Shown one piece after another: positions 46,711-58,315 of a DNA stretch of 64,000 nucleotides. The position numbers were made by a program, and so were the translations under genes. This DNA is from Physcomitrium patens. Taxonomy: Eukaryota > Streptophyta > Bryopsida > Funariales > Funariaceae. Position 1 is the stretch's first letter. Each line of letters starts with the position of its first letter. The notes under the pieces are model-generated. The model did no database searches. It worked only from the letters and a program-made list of their open reading frames with translations, and was not told where the DNA came from. The stretch covers positions 4,901,443-4,965,442 of the forward strand of contig NC_037266.1 in assembly GCF_000002425.4 (NCBI RefSeq), in the 5' to 3' direction.

Positions 46711-48508
46711 TCAGAAGATTTTTTTCAACCATCTTGAAAGAGCACGGCCTTTCGGCCTCCACCACTCCATGTAATCTGCATACTGCTCAGCAGTGTATTC
46801 CCCAAAGTCAGTTGCCTTGTTTACAAGAAAAATCTTCGCGCCCGTTGCTGCCTGCCCGCTTGAAACATAGACTGTGATCTCAGACTTTTTTGTTGATATT
46901 CTCTCCCCCAATTCAGACAACGTTGATTCTGCCAACAACTTCGCTTTCTCTGGTAGTGTCCCTTCCTTCGCATCTTTGTATAGCGCCAAGGTTGCAGCAT
47001 TTAGTTGGGCTCTCTGATCAGCTGTTTTCTCAGCCACTACGCGACTCAATTCAGCTGCTCGACAAACTTGTCGGATCACAATGCCAGTAATCAATGGTCC
47101 CAAAATCCATAAAGGCAGCAGATCTTGTGACACTGCTAGGCCAAAGAATATCGTCACCAGCAAGCAGAAAGGTACACTGCACATAGAAAAATCATTCAAA
47201 ATTGCACTATAGTCAGTTTCAAGTCAAATTATGACATCCACTCCCTGGAGTTGCCCTGAAACATCAGCCACAAGCCACTGCAATTTTTGAGACCCACAAT
47301 CTAGTAGGACCTTCAAAGATCTACAAGATCTGATATACAAAAGCAGCCACAAAGACTGAAACATGATAAAGTCATCCACCTACAATTATCAATCACTTTT
47401 GTATCTTCACACAGCTGAATCAGAACTAACATGACTTTGACATTCCTGCACATACAAACGAGAAACCTTCTTACTATCATACAAAAAGCAGACAGCAGAG
47501 TGTACGTACAAAATAGCAATAGGCCACTTAATCCAGGGATCGGATGTCTGCCACCATCTAGCTGCATGGTTGCTCAATTGAGAGGACTTTAAATCTGTGA
47601 TCAACTGCTTAGCATCAAGATTTTGAACTTTCTCTTGAGCGTCTTGATATCCTAATTTAGCACTTTCAAGCATTCCACGTTCACGTAGTTCTTTAAGACG
47701 CTCCTGAAAGCCTTGCAAAGAAACAACAATAATTTGTTTCAAATTCTCCTCTTCTTGCAACTCTGATGACGCGTCCGTGGCTTCAAATGCAGTTTCAGAA
47801 GATAGCTCAGGATCCTGCTCTCCACTATTTTCGTGGTCAGCAGTGATCATCTGCAATGATAGGGCATGTGGTCTTTGAAACCGGATCAAACCTCCACGTC
47901 GTGAACTCAGGAAACTGCCAGAACTACAACAGAACGAAACATTTTCTGCATTAATGCAAACAAGTACACAAATTTGAACTTGCAAAGTTACAACACAAAA
48001 TGAAAAGTTCATTACTTAGTACTTTTTATATTGTAGCTGCCCACACCCAATGCACACCAGAACAGGAATCGCAATCCTGACGGAGATGGAGGTTCTAACC
48101 AAGAAGGGTGCTGGACTCTGCAAAGCTTTCTAGGCCTAAAAGTAACTGCATCAGGGGGTGTACGAGATTTATCTCGCGCTTGAACTCGTGTCTGTGGAGT
48201 AATTACTCTTACGAAATGCAAGCTGCTCGCGCCCTGCAAAAGTAATACTCAGCAAATTCAACACCTCAACTACATGTAAGGTGCATCAACCTAACCCAAT
48301 CAACCTATTAATGGAACACATTAATGGAACACATTAATGTGTGAAAGATATCATAAGAACACACAGTAAACGTGATCTTACTTCCATTAAGCTTTGCGCA
48401 TGAACAAACAGTCTTTCAGTAATGACACTCAATTCCAACATACAGCATGGAAGACGAATTTCAGAAAGGAACACCACTTACCAATACTTGAAGGTTCGCT
48501 AACGCCAT
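46711..48508 (-). CDS. Probable plastid membrane protein of unknown function
   Basis: Four exons on the minus strand: 48482-48508, 48016-48233, 47510-47923 and 46711-47176. They total 1125 nt, 374 codons plus stop, and all junctions are GT-AG and in frame. The N terminus (MALANLQVLGASSLHFVRV, then TPQTRVQARDKSRTPP) is rich in Ser, Thr and Arg and poor in acidic residues, like a plastid transit peptide. Residues about 100-200 are charged, with helical LKELRERGMLESAKL. Two hydrophobic segments follow, about 215-235 (PFCLLVTIFFGLAV) and 239-256 (LLPLWILGPLITGIVI), then a long helical, partly amphipathic tail. I recall similar W-P-I-A/L-P-L-W-hydrophobic arrangements in plant embryo-essential plastid proteins of the EMB1923 kind, but cannot confirm the family. 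Membrane placement is inferred. Confidence 0.8.
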
Positions 48509-49680
48509 TCTTCCAATTCTAGTGCAGCAGATATATAATGCAGTTCCCAACCATTAACTCTAGCCTGCAAATCAAAAAAAGAATCCGCACTCTATGGTTG
48601 AATACTTCACTACGTTACAGATGTTGATCGTTCCATCGCATCAACCTAACCCAATTTTGACACAACAACTCAAATGTAAAATCTATTTAAGTTACGCTCG
48701 CTATGTAGCTGAACTTGAAAAGGTTTTGGAATCATAATCTTTGACTTGGCCGCCTTCGGAGGCACTTTGAAAACTTGGTTCCCACTCAACTTCTATTAAA
48801 AAGCAGTGCTCCAATCAGACAGCACAATTCAGAAACTAGATTACGCTTCAACCGTTTGCTAGGAAGTTTTCTGATGAGCTTATGAACATAAATTTGAATC
48901 CATTCCCGAGGCGTCGCACAAACTCCGCAATTTCTCACCAGAGAATTGAGAACAAACTAAGGAAACTATGCCCACTATATGCACCAACCCTACGGTGGAA
49001 AAAATACGCATCTCGAAATTTTAATATGTTCAATAATTGTAGGATTTACGCCACATCTCAATTACGCAAGCACTGGGCAAATCTACCACAAGAGCAACTC
49101 TTGTAATTCATGAAAAGACTCTTTCGTCGCGACCATTACCTCTACTCTCACTTCCATCAACAAAACAATCCCAAAACAGCTATTGAACCACACAATCTCC
49201 AATGCCAATCAATCAACGCTAACAAAAAACCCTGACGTCCTCCTAATCCCTCGTAAGTGCACCGCAGCTGCAGAATTTCATTTGCATTAACACCGTTTCA
49301 CACGTTCTACAGGAAAACGCAACCATATATCTTAAGTTTCATGCAAATCGCTGAGCTCCACAACCCTAAACTCTCCCCACCGACCATGAAAGCCACGCCA
49401 CCGACGTCCTGGAACACAATTTTTTTCTTAAAAAAAATGGGAAGCTGTTCACGGTGACAGCAGCAAGGACAGAGAGAAGATTACCGCAGAATCCAGACAC
49501 GGCCCAACGCTGAGGGGCAGCGGTGCCTTCAAATCTCCCACTTCATAGCCCAGCTACAACAAGGACGAGGCCCTTCCCTTGAAGAAGATGAGCTCCCGAC
49601 CCTGCACTGCGTCGCTGTGAGGAAAAAACCAAGACTGGAGGGTTTTACTGGATAACAGTGCGACGAATGAATCTCGTTCA
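48509..49680 (-). other. 5' UTR with intron and promoter region of the plastid-protein gene
   Basis: An acceptor (TTTGCAG at 48565-48571) lies about 55 bp upstream of the start codon. A donor (TCTGCG|GTAATC) lies at 49483-49484, giving a leader intron of about 920 bp. The first, untranslated exon would run from 49485 to about 49680. Its GC content is raised. The transcription start is not determined. Confidence 0.5.
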
Positions 49681-49688
49681 CCTTCATC

Positions 49689-49937
49689 TCATCCCTGAGT
49701 AGCTGCTAATAGATGAATACTGCGCGCCTCGCGTCCAGCGTTCGTCCATGAATAGGATTCCCTACTGGAGGTCGCCGTCTGTTGGACACCATTCAGTGAA
49801 ACAGTGATGCCACGTGCCACATGACTCTCGGTCCGCACTACTGATGAAGCTGATGTTGCATGTAGATTCTGTCGACGTTCTTTTATCGTATTGATGAGTT
49901 GCATGATCCTATCCATGTCCAATCTTCCCAAGCTCAT
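49689..49937 (-). CDS. Short hypothetical ORF upstream of the plastid-protein gene
   Basis: An 82-codon frame (MSLGRLDMDRIMQLINTIKE at the start) in a GC-richer patch, on the same strand as and just upstream of the plastid-protein gene. Charged N-terminal helix, then Ser/Thr-rich. No family recognised. It could be a small gene, an exon of a truncated gene, or a chance ORF in the promoter. Confidence 0.3.
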   Translation of the reverse strand: MSLGRLDMDRIMQLINTIKERRQNLHATSASSVVRTESHVARGITVSLNGVQQTATSSRESYSWTNAGREARSIHLLAATQG

Positions 49938-49939
49938 CA

Positions 49940-52900
49940 GACCAATATTAATTGCTTTGGGGGTGAGACCCCCAAAAATGTCTTACTTGCATCTACCAAT
50001 TGGAAATATTTTTTAAAAAATTGGAGGATAATCATAATATGAATCGTTAAAAATATGTATACTCTCATGACTTGAAAACAAGGTAAAATAACTTGCACAA
50101 GGGTGTCATTGTTGAACACAGAAGGTGGAAAATGTTTTCTCAGGAAGATTAATATTCAAAAGTATTATCCCTGAAAGCAAATTACAGGTATCTCCAATTA
50201 AAGCTGTGATTTATTGACAAAGTAAAGTATTAAGTTGATATTCCAAACAAATAAAAATAAGGCGTGGCTTCATATGCATGAGATTAATATGGTTCATGCA
50301 CATGTATCCACAAGAAATAAAATAAAGAATATTCTCAAATGGTGTGTTTTAATATAAATAATAATAATAATAATAATATGCATATTAAAAAATTAAAATT
50401 ATATAAAAATAACTATACATACAGATAATTATTCACAATATTTAAGTTTGATTATATTAATAACTAATTGATTTTTGATTTTGATTTTTTGTGTTAAGTT
50501 TTGTTCAATAGCATTGTAAATATACACTATACAAAAAAATTACTCTACACAACGAGAGTCCTAGGTGCACAACAAATCTATAGATGGAATTAGAAAGTAG
50601 CTACATAATGGAATATAAGAAGCTTTTGAAGCATGTAGACAAGAAAGTCGACCTTACTTAACAAAGGCACAATTAGGTAAATACTTGCTGCATGAATATA
50701 ATAGAAGCTACTTAGGTTTCTTGATAAGAGCCAATCTTTGTGAAATTGTACTAGATTGTAATCTTATTACTACCAAAAATACATATTTACAAAAAAGAAG
50801 TTATTATTGTATACTTTGTTGGTGGTATGTTATCAAAGAAAGATTTTGAAATGTGATAACATAATCTAAAGGTTTTTGCAAAGGACTTTCTATTGATTGC
50901 AAGAATTATCAACAAAGTTTTTTTTATTTGAAAAATTCAAAGGTTATTCTATGTTATTCTATCTTTGAAATCTATACTTTTTAGCAATAGAATCTCTATT
51001 TGATCTAGAAGCATTTTAAAACTTGTATATAATAATTAATTTTAGTGGTTTTTATATCTCAATTTTAATTATTATAAAATATTCATTAGAAAAGTTTAAA
51101 CTTCTTATTTTAGAGGTTGTAATTGGACTTAAAAACAAATTAGTCACCTCAAAGGTTGCAAGCAAGATTGAAGATGTTATTTGTATAGATTTGAAGAATA
51201 AGAATATTTAGAACCTCATAATTGTATTTCTATGCAATTAAGTTTTAAATAAAATTTTAAAATATTATTTATAAAATTTTATAATATGGTAAATATTACT
51301 ATTGAGATTAATTAAAATCATTTTTTTATTATATGTTACTTTTATTTTATTAAAAAATCATTGAAATAAAGAATATTTAGTACTTTTCAATTCCAAAAGA
51401 ATATTAAAAAGATAATTTATCATCCATAGAAAGAGACAACAAGATCTAAACAAAGATTTTGACTAAAATAAGTCTAACAAATGCATGGTTGATAAGTTTT
51501 TTTTATCATTAACTACTAAAAATTAGATTACTCACAAGGAAGATTTTATTTGTATTACAAATATGAAAGACAAACAATTATACAAATCATTGAAGAAAAA
51601 ATAGAGAAAAAAAAAGAAGGTTTAAGATCCAATAATTTATTATATGATAGATCATGTCTTAGAATCAAGACTTGTAGCATATTATTGAATAATACATCAA
51701 ATTCTTTACAACCACATACCAATAATACTACAAATCAAAATGTTAGATACATAAATACATACATATCTTTAAATATTTTAAATTATAATAATATAAATGA
51801 TAAAAATTATAAAATTAGAATAATTCAAATATCTAAGTTATTAATGAAAAAATCATATATTATATTAATTAATTTAAAATTGATATATTTTTATTATTTA
51901 CATGACATTAGAATTGAATATAGCCAATGCCTCAACATCGAAAGACAATGACATTTTGTTAGAAGATAATAGAAGGATAAATATAAAAAGATTATTTAAA
52001 TTGATTATAAAAGTAATCAAACAAATAGATACTAACATGGATATCATATACTATTTTTAGTAAGAATGGCATCTCCTGTAGTAGTGTCACAACCTCTTTA
52101 GATATAGAGTTATTTAAAAAAATCAAATAGAAATTTAATCATTAGTCATTTTCTAGTTTTATGCAATCACATTTTACAATGTAATACAATAAGACTAGAA
52201 TAAAGAAGAATTTCCAACTAAGAGAATATAGTATCTTTAAAAATGATTAAAAAAATAAAATTATATACTAATTATAGATATAAATTAATATTAGCAAATC
52301 ATAGAAAGCCAAATTGGAACGTGTAAATGCATAAGATGGATATGGATATGGATACAAACTGAATTTTAACTATTTTACATAACAAAGATATAAAATGTAA
52401 TAATAGAGCTACACTACTATTAAAACGTGAACAAAAAATATCTTTTTTAATTTAGATCCAAATTTTAATAATACTTATAATATTACAAATTAAAAATAAA
52501 AAACCATTGTAATACTTTAATACCACCAAAGTAAGATCTTGATTTAGTTGATAATATTAAAGTGTCTTAGTATATTTGATAATTTAAATAATATTATAAG
52601 CAATAAAACTATTTAATAAAAAACATAAATAATCTATTTAATATTTATTTAATTTTAATTTTATATAAAATATAAAAATTATTAATATTTATTAATTTTT
52701 ACTACCTTCTTGTCTATTAATTATATTTTAAAGATAATTTACCAAAATATTTTCATTTAAGCTCTTTTATAATATAATTTTTTTTTATTTTATTTAATAG
52801 CTATATTATAATTTGATAAAATTAGAAGTAGTTTGACTAGTTATGTTTAGATACTTCACCTTTTATTTGACAAAAATATCTCTTTTTTAAGTTTTGTAGA

Positions 52901-52940
52901 TTATAGTATAAAACTTTTATAAGCCTTTGGGTTACTATTA
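49940..52940. other. AT-rich intergenic DNA
   Basis: No gene recognised. An (ATA)n stretch lies at about 50357-50382. A 133-codon frame at 51550-51951 is dominated by Asn, Ile, Lys and Tyr, as expected from base composition alone. Confidence 0.45.
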
Positions 52941-52949
52941 TTTCTATAA

Positions 52950-53560
52950 TATTATATTTTTATATTAGATTGTAATACTTCTATGGCACTAAATTATAGT
53001 ATTAAAAGCTATAGTTAGTTAAAGCATTGGTATTGCAACACTAAAAGCAATTTCAAAGAAGAAGAAATAGACAAGACTCTTAATAAGCTATCTTCTTATA
53101 ATATCACCACATCACATAAGAGCATTGCCTTTGTTGCATTTATGCATGAAACAACTACGCTCCAATTGAAAAATTTGTATGTAACAAACATAGTATTAGT
53201 TATAGATCCTATCATAAGTAACATAGTACTTTTATTAAAAACACTTCTATCATACCATTGCAATTTAGACATATTTATAATTTTGAGGACTTTTGGACAT
53301 TAAAAAAAGATCTTTGGTTACAAAAATCTTAAATTATTATAATAATTTTTTTTGCACCACCAAGACCTATACAAACAAAACTTAAAAGAAATAATTACTT
53401 AAATAAAATTTAATTAGATGAATGCTAATACAAAGACATTGCTAAAAATTGAGATTTATGAAAATATTATAATTTAGAAAAGACATATCAATAAAGATAT
53501 TGATAGAAAGAATATGACAAAAAAAAGACACAAGAAGAACTAATTCTCAATGATATGGAA
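52950..53560 (+). pseudogene. Decayed copia gag relic
   Basis: At 53047-53106 the plus strand reads SNFKEEEIDKTLNKLSSYNI, clearly related to FEEEMIEKTLSSFPLVF in element F gag. No other domain survives. It ends before the 5' LTR of element E. Confidence 0.5.
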
Positions 53561-53896
53561 ATTGAGGATGATCAATCCTATTCTTTTATTAAAGTCCTAG
53601 GAATTTAATTCTTTTATTTGTCCATTTTTAGTCCAAATGAAATACATGAAGAATATATTAATACTCTAAAAAGGAATAATTAAATTTAGATTTATTCTAA
53701 ATAATAATTTGATTACTTCTCATCACCATTACAGATCATTATCATATTCTTTTGATTTTGAATTAAATAACTCTTTTGTGGTATTACAACTTTAACAAAA
53801 AAAAATTCAATAATAGGAGGTTTTTGTTTTTTAATTGATTATACATCATCTAAAAGAAATTCTTTAAGTATATCTATTGTAGAATAGATATTAGTT

Positions 53897-54625
53897 TGTT
53901 TCTATAAGATATTGGTAAAATGGACTAATAGTCCATAGAATAGTCAGTTCAGGAGGACGGATGATTGATTTAGTTATTAAAAGCGGTTAATTACAGGATC
54001 ACGGTTAGAATCTAGAAATCAGGAGCAATTATATAGGAATTGTAGAAGTTTGTTGGGGTGCCAGACTATGATAGTCATGAGCCGGGGTAAGCTTGGTACT
54101 ACTTCTTTGTTTCTTTGTTTTTTTTCTTTGTTATTGAAGAGTGATGGATAGTTTTTGAATATTGAGAAGTGAGTCTGTGGAATAAATCAAAGATTGATTT
54201 ATGAGTTATTGATTATGTAATTGGAGTATTAAGTGATTGAATTATATAAGGAGTTATTGGAATATTATGACTGTTGTTTATTGAGAGCTGTGTGTGTTTT
54301 CACAGAGGAAGTCTATGATTATAGAAATTATGTGAATTCAGATTGTTGGAGTGAAATTTGTTATTCCTAGTGATGCATGGAAATTATTGTATTTTGAGCG
54401 GAATTTTGAGAATGCAAGGTTATACACTGTTATTATCAGTTGATGAAAGAGTATTGTTATTGAGAGAAAGCATCGTAATATTTCTTGGTGTTTTAGTGGT
54501 TCGAAATACACTTAATTGTGTGACTCTAACAAGTAAAACTCATGCACTTAGTCTTTCCTTGTGTTCGAATTCTCCTATACAGGTTTATTCTGAAAGAAAT
54601 TTTAGAATAAGTAAAATGACAATCA
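53897..54625 (+). repeat. Element E 5' LTR
   Basis: Its block around GCCAGACTATGATAGTCATGA (54061-54081) and TAAGCTTGGTACTACTTCTTTG matches the reverse complement of 60285-60345 in the element G LTR. It ends ACAATCA, with the PBS 6 bp further. The 5' edge is approximate. Confidence 0.65.
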
Positions 54626-54630
54626 CATTT

Positions 54631-54643
54631 TGGTGCCGCTGCC
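54631..54643 (+). promoter_or_regulatory. Primer-binding site of element E, tRNA-Asp type
   Basis: TGGTGCCGCTGCC differs at two positions from TGGCGCCGTTGCC, the tRNA-Asp primer site usual in Tat/Athila elements. Confidence 0.7.
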
Positions 54644-54965
54644 AGATATAGACAATAGCATTGAGTGTTAGAAATTAACTGTCGATTTAGTTAGATGGAA
54701 AATAGAAAGTAAATTCAGTAGAATATAATGAAAGAGTATGGTTATTAAGAATGAGAACTTAATAGTAAAGAGAATATGGCAGTCAAAAGAAAGAATAGAG
54801 AGATTGTAAGTAAGAAATTTATTACGTAACGTGCAAGAACGGAAGTTAAAAAGGAATCATCGACAAAGTTGGATTAAACCATGGTTGCATGCCTGTCGGC
54901 ATATCCAAGTATACTCAGAAGTTGATCAACATCAAATATTTCAGCAGTATATATCATAAGAAAAA

Positions 54966-57330
54966 TTGCCAAAAGCACTTCTAGAAAATTTGGTCAATAG
55001 ACTAGTGTTTACCTTGAGGTCATTAACTGCAAAAGGGAGAATCACAGAAGAATTGGATACTCCATTGGATACTCCATTGGATACGTTTTCAATAACAGAA
55101 GTTTCTAATTCCGTCAAAACTAGTTCAGTAGAGTGGCATAAATTACTAGTCAATAAGGGCCAATTCAGTGTATTTCAAAATCTGACGTTTTTACCTCCAA
55201 TTCAACTAATTAACATAGTAAGGAACAATAATAGCAAATTGAAGAAACTTAAAAATTCAGAACAATCAATTGGAGAAAGCACGAATTGTTTTGACAAAAG
55301 ATTAAGAGCAACATTGTTTTCTTCAATGGCGACGAGTGGTCCAATGGTTCCAATAGCATTACAAATAGGTGACGTGAATAATTGCACAACAAGCATAGCT
55401 CCATTACCTACTTTTATGGGTTTTTTGGATGCGGATCCCGATCAACATTTGTCTCAATTTCTGATAACATGTATAGCTAATAATGGAAGAACTGAAGATA
55501 TTTGGTTACGATGGTTGCCATCAACCTTAAAGGACACGACATTTGAATGGCACAACTGTCAACTAGTGGGTCAATTTTTCAATTGGGAAGCATTGAAGAA
55601 TTCATTTTTAATCCATTTTTGCCCAATTGGTTTTGAGGATCAACTTCGAGAAAGATTAATGACTAGCAAAATGGGTCCAAGAGAGGCAGTGGAATCATAC
55701 TATGGTCATGTAGTAGATATACTCCGCAAGTGACGAAATCACCAAATGTCAGAGGCTTTTGTATTGTCCATAGTAATCAACGGATTGCACCCACTCGAAC
55801 TAAAAATGTTTGTAAAAGAGGCTCAACCAAATAAGATAATTGCATCTCTTAATAGAACCAAGGTTTGGGAGGAATGCCATTATGATGAGTTTTTAACTGC
55901 AGATGCCATAATGATTCCAGTTCAAGGCAGCTATCAAAATCCGACTTGGAACGGATGAGTGGATAGTTATCCACGGATGTTAGAAACAATGGCCAATTCT
56001 AGTGCCAAGATTCAGGGGCCAGTTAATGTCATCCCATTACAAGCTATATCATCGAACGTGACAACAACGTATGCTCCATATTTTCCATATCAATAAGTGT
56101 TAACTACAGCAGAGTGATCAATAATAGCAGCCTCTAAAGATTCCAATGAAGCCTTATTATTGAACTTGATAAAAAAAATGAAAGAAATGGCTATTAATAT
56201 GGCCAAGGATAAGAAAAAGAGGCACAAGCCTACCAATACTAGGACCAATGTATGGTGTAGTAATTATAAGGGCTACGGTCATTTGGTAACAAAATGCCCT
56301 TCACCCTCACAAATGATGGGTCAATGTACATTTTGCGAAGGAAAGTACTTAACAACTAATTGTTGGAATTGACAAAGACAACAACAATTCAGTAATCAGA
56401 CCGTGATCCCACCGACTCAGTAGGATGTCAATCAAGTTCAAACAGGAAATACGTATGGATGGAATGGAAATCGATCTAATCGATAAAATTGAGCATTCAA
56501 TAACTTTCAAAGTTCCAATTTTAATCAAGGATGTGCATCAAATCCCCAAAACTATGAGAAGAAGCAGGAGAGGTATCAGCAATATGCTCCACCAGCGATA
56601 TCAAATCAAGTACCCTCCGTATCAACTGGACAACCCAGATCATTTTCTAATCCAACATGCAACAAGCTTAGTAGGTATATACTAGTGGAGACACCCAATA
56701 TGCTTGATGGAGGTGCAAGAAGATCACTTCGTTGTTTTCGTTGCACATAGATTGGTCACTATGCCAGTGAATGTTCCAAACCCAGAGCCAGTGACGATTA
56801 TGTGCGAGTGTGTGGGAATTGCAAGCAGTCGGGGCATACTTATCAATAATGTAATGCCCCATTCAATTTCAATAATTGGGATCAGCAGATCTAAAACCAA
56901 GGAAAAATGAAGGAAATAAATTAAGGTCCTCAAGATTCTCCAGTACATTAGGTAAAATGTGTCCAAGCTGTTCTTACTAAGAGTCATCAAAGGAAAAAGG
57001 ACCAATTCAATATTTGGGTGAGCCTGATATGAAGGGCGAATTTGATCCAATTATGGGGACATCCAATCCAGGTCTTGTTTCGGGCTTCTTATCTAATATG
57101 AGACCTAACTCGGTTGTGCAATCCAATGAGGTCCCGATTACGGAGGCTTTGATTTCGTTTCAAGCTGTTTTGTTCTCTACGCAGTTTCAAAAATTATCCT
57201 ATCTGTTGAAAGATCCTCTTGGGGGTACAAATTCCAAGGAAGCTCCGACTACTGTTCCAATTTTAAGTCCAAGACGGAAGAATATCTTACCTTTTGGAGT
57301 TAAACTCAACACAATTAAAAAAAAATAGGG
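54966..57330 (+). pseudogene. Element E gag, with four zinc-knuckle-like motifs
   Basis: An open N-terminal part (54966-55733) includes LDTPLDTPLDT and the retrotransposon gag core TFMGFLDADPDQHLSQFLIT with WLPSTLKDTTFEWHN. Two degenerate knuckles follow (CSNYKGYGHLVTKC near 56255; CTFCEGKYLTTNC near 56330). Then, about 400 bp further, two CX2CX4HX4C motifs lie in one frame (56733-56774 and 56811-56852), each with one stop inside. Gag packages the RNA in virus-like particles. Several stops make it a pseudogene. Confidence 0.75.
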
Positions 57331-57446
57331 CATTAGGAATTACCTTAAATATGGAACCCTATGACATTTTGAAGGATCTGGATGCTATTTGGCCTTCTAT
57401 TTCTATGAAAAAACTTCTAGAGGATGCACTAGAATGATGTTCTATA

Positions 57447-57960
57447 TTGAATTCATCATTAACATCGCATAGGCAACGCAATAAAGAAGTTTGTGAAGTC
57501 AGTTTGAACCCTGACCCAAGTGCAACAACCATCGATGTTTTGATTGATGGTATTATGATCTCAAGTATTCAAGTAAATGGTGGTTCCAGCGTCAATTTAA
57601 TGAATGCTGATACAATAGATGCTTTGGATTTGGAACACTTAGTACCCACAATATTGGTCTTAAGGATGGCAGATCATAGCCAGATTAAACCAATGGATAT
57701 TTTATGGAATATTTAAAGTATAATTGTTGGTATTGCATATGAAATCAACTACATTGTCTTTCAGTTATAATGTTCAATTTTATTGTATTCAATTTTATTT
57801 GGATGACCCTAGCTTTATCAAGCGAAGGCCGAGAATGATTGGGGTCGGGATACTTTGACAATTGACAAGAGCGGAGATAAAATGGTATTACAAATGTATC
57901 CACTACACTATCATGGAGAGTCTCAATTGCCAGCAACTGAATTGACGTCAGATGATGAGC
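57447..57960 (+). pseudogene. Element E aspartic protease
   Basis: VLIDGIMISSIQVNGGSSVNLM is the protease start; the usual D-x-G-S/A reads N-G-G-S. In the next codons, after stops, come the Tat-type tail PXLYQAKAENDWGRDTLTI (about 57797-57860). The region ends at the element G junction. Confidence 0.65.
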
Positions 57961-58315
57961 TTAGCTCCAATGATGACTGTTATTCTTGTTGTATTCAAGC
58001 TTCAATATACCAAAGTAATTGAACTAATAGAGGTGGATTTGAATATGAGGAAAGACTGATTATATGAATTGGGTCTGTTAGTGTCACAATTGATTGTACT
58101 CTAGCTATCTGAAATCAATTATCAAACTACAAAATACCAAGGCTTACTACTTCTGTCTTAATTCAACACATAATCCATTCTATGAATATCAATTCAACAA
58201 TACTTCCATATTCTTATCAGTTCATCTCCCACTTACACTCTTTGCAGTTTATATATACTCAATTACTGATCTCTAACTTACTTATTATATTTAGTTTTTT
58301 TAATTCATGACATGG

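Larger units (their letters stand above)
53897..58090 (+). mobile_element. Element E: Tat/Athila-like gypsy element, 5' half
   Basis: 5' LTR (about 53897-54625), a tRNA-Asp-type PBS (54631-54643), leader, gag with several zinc knuckles, and protease, all on the plus strand. RT onward is missing because element G begins at about 58091. The rest of E should lie beyond the right end of the window. Confidence 0.75.

Noticed and set aside
51550..51951. 133-codon plus-strand frame
   Set aside because: Composition is almost only Ile, Asn, Lys, Tyr, Leu and Thr, expected from the AT content; no motif or splice context.
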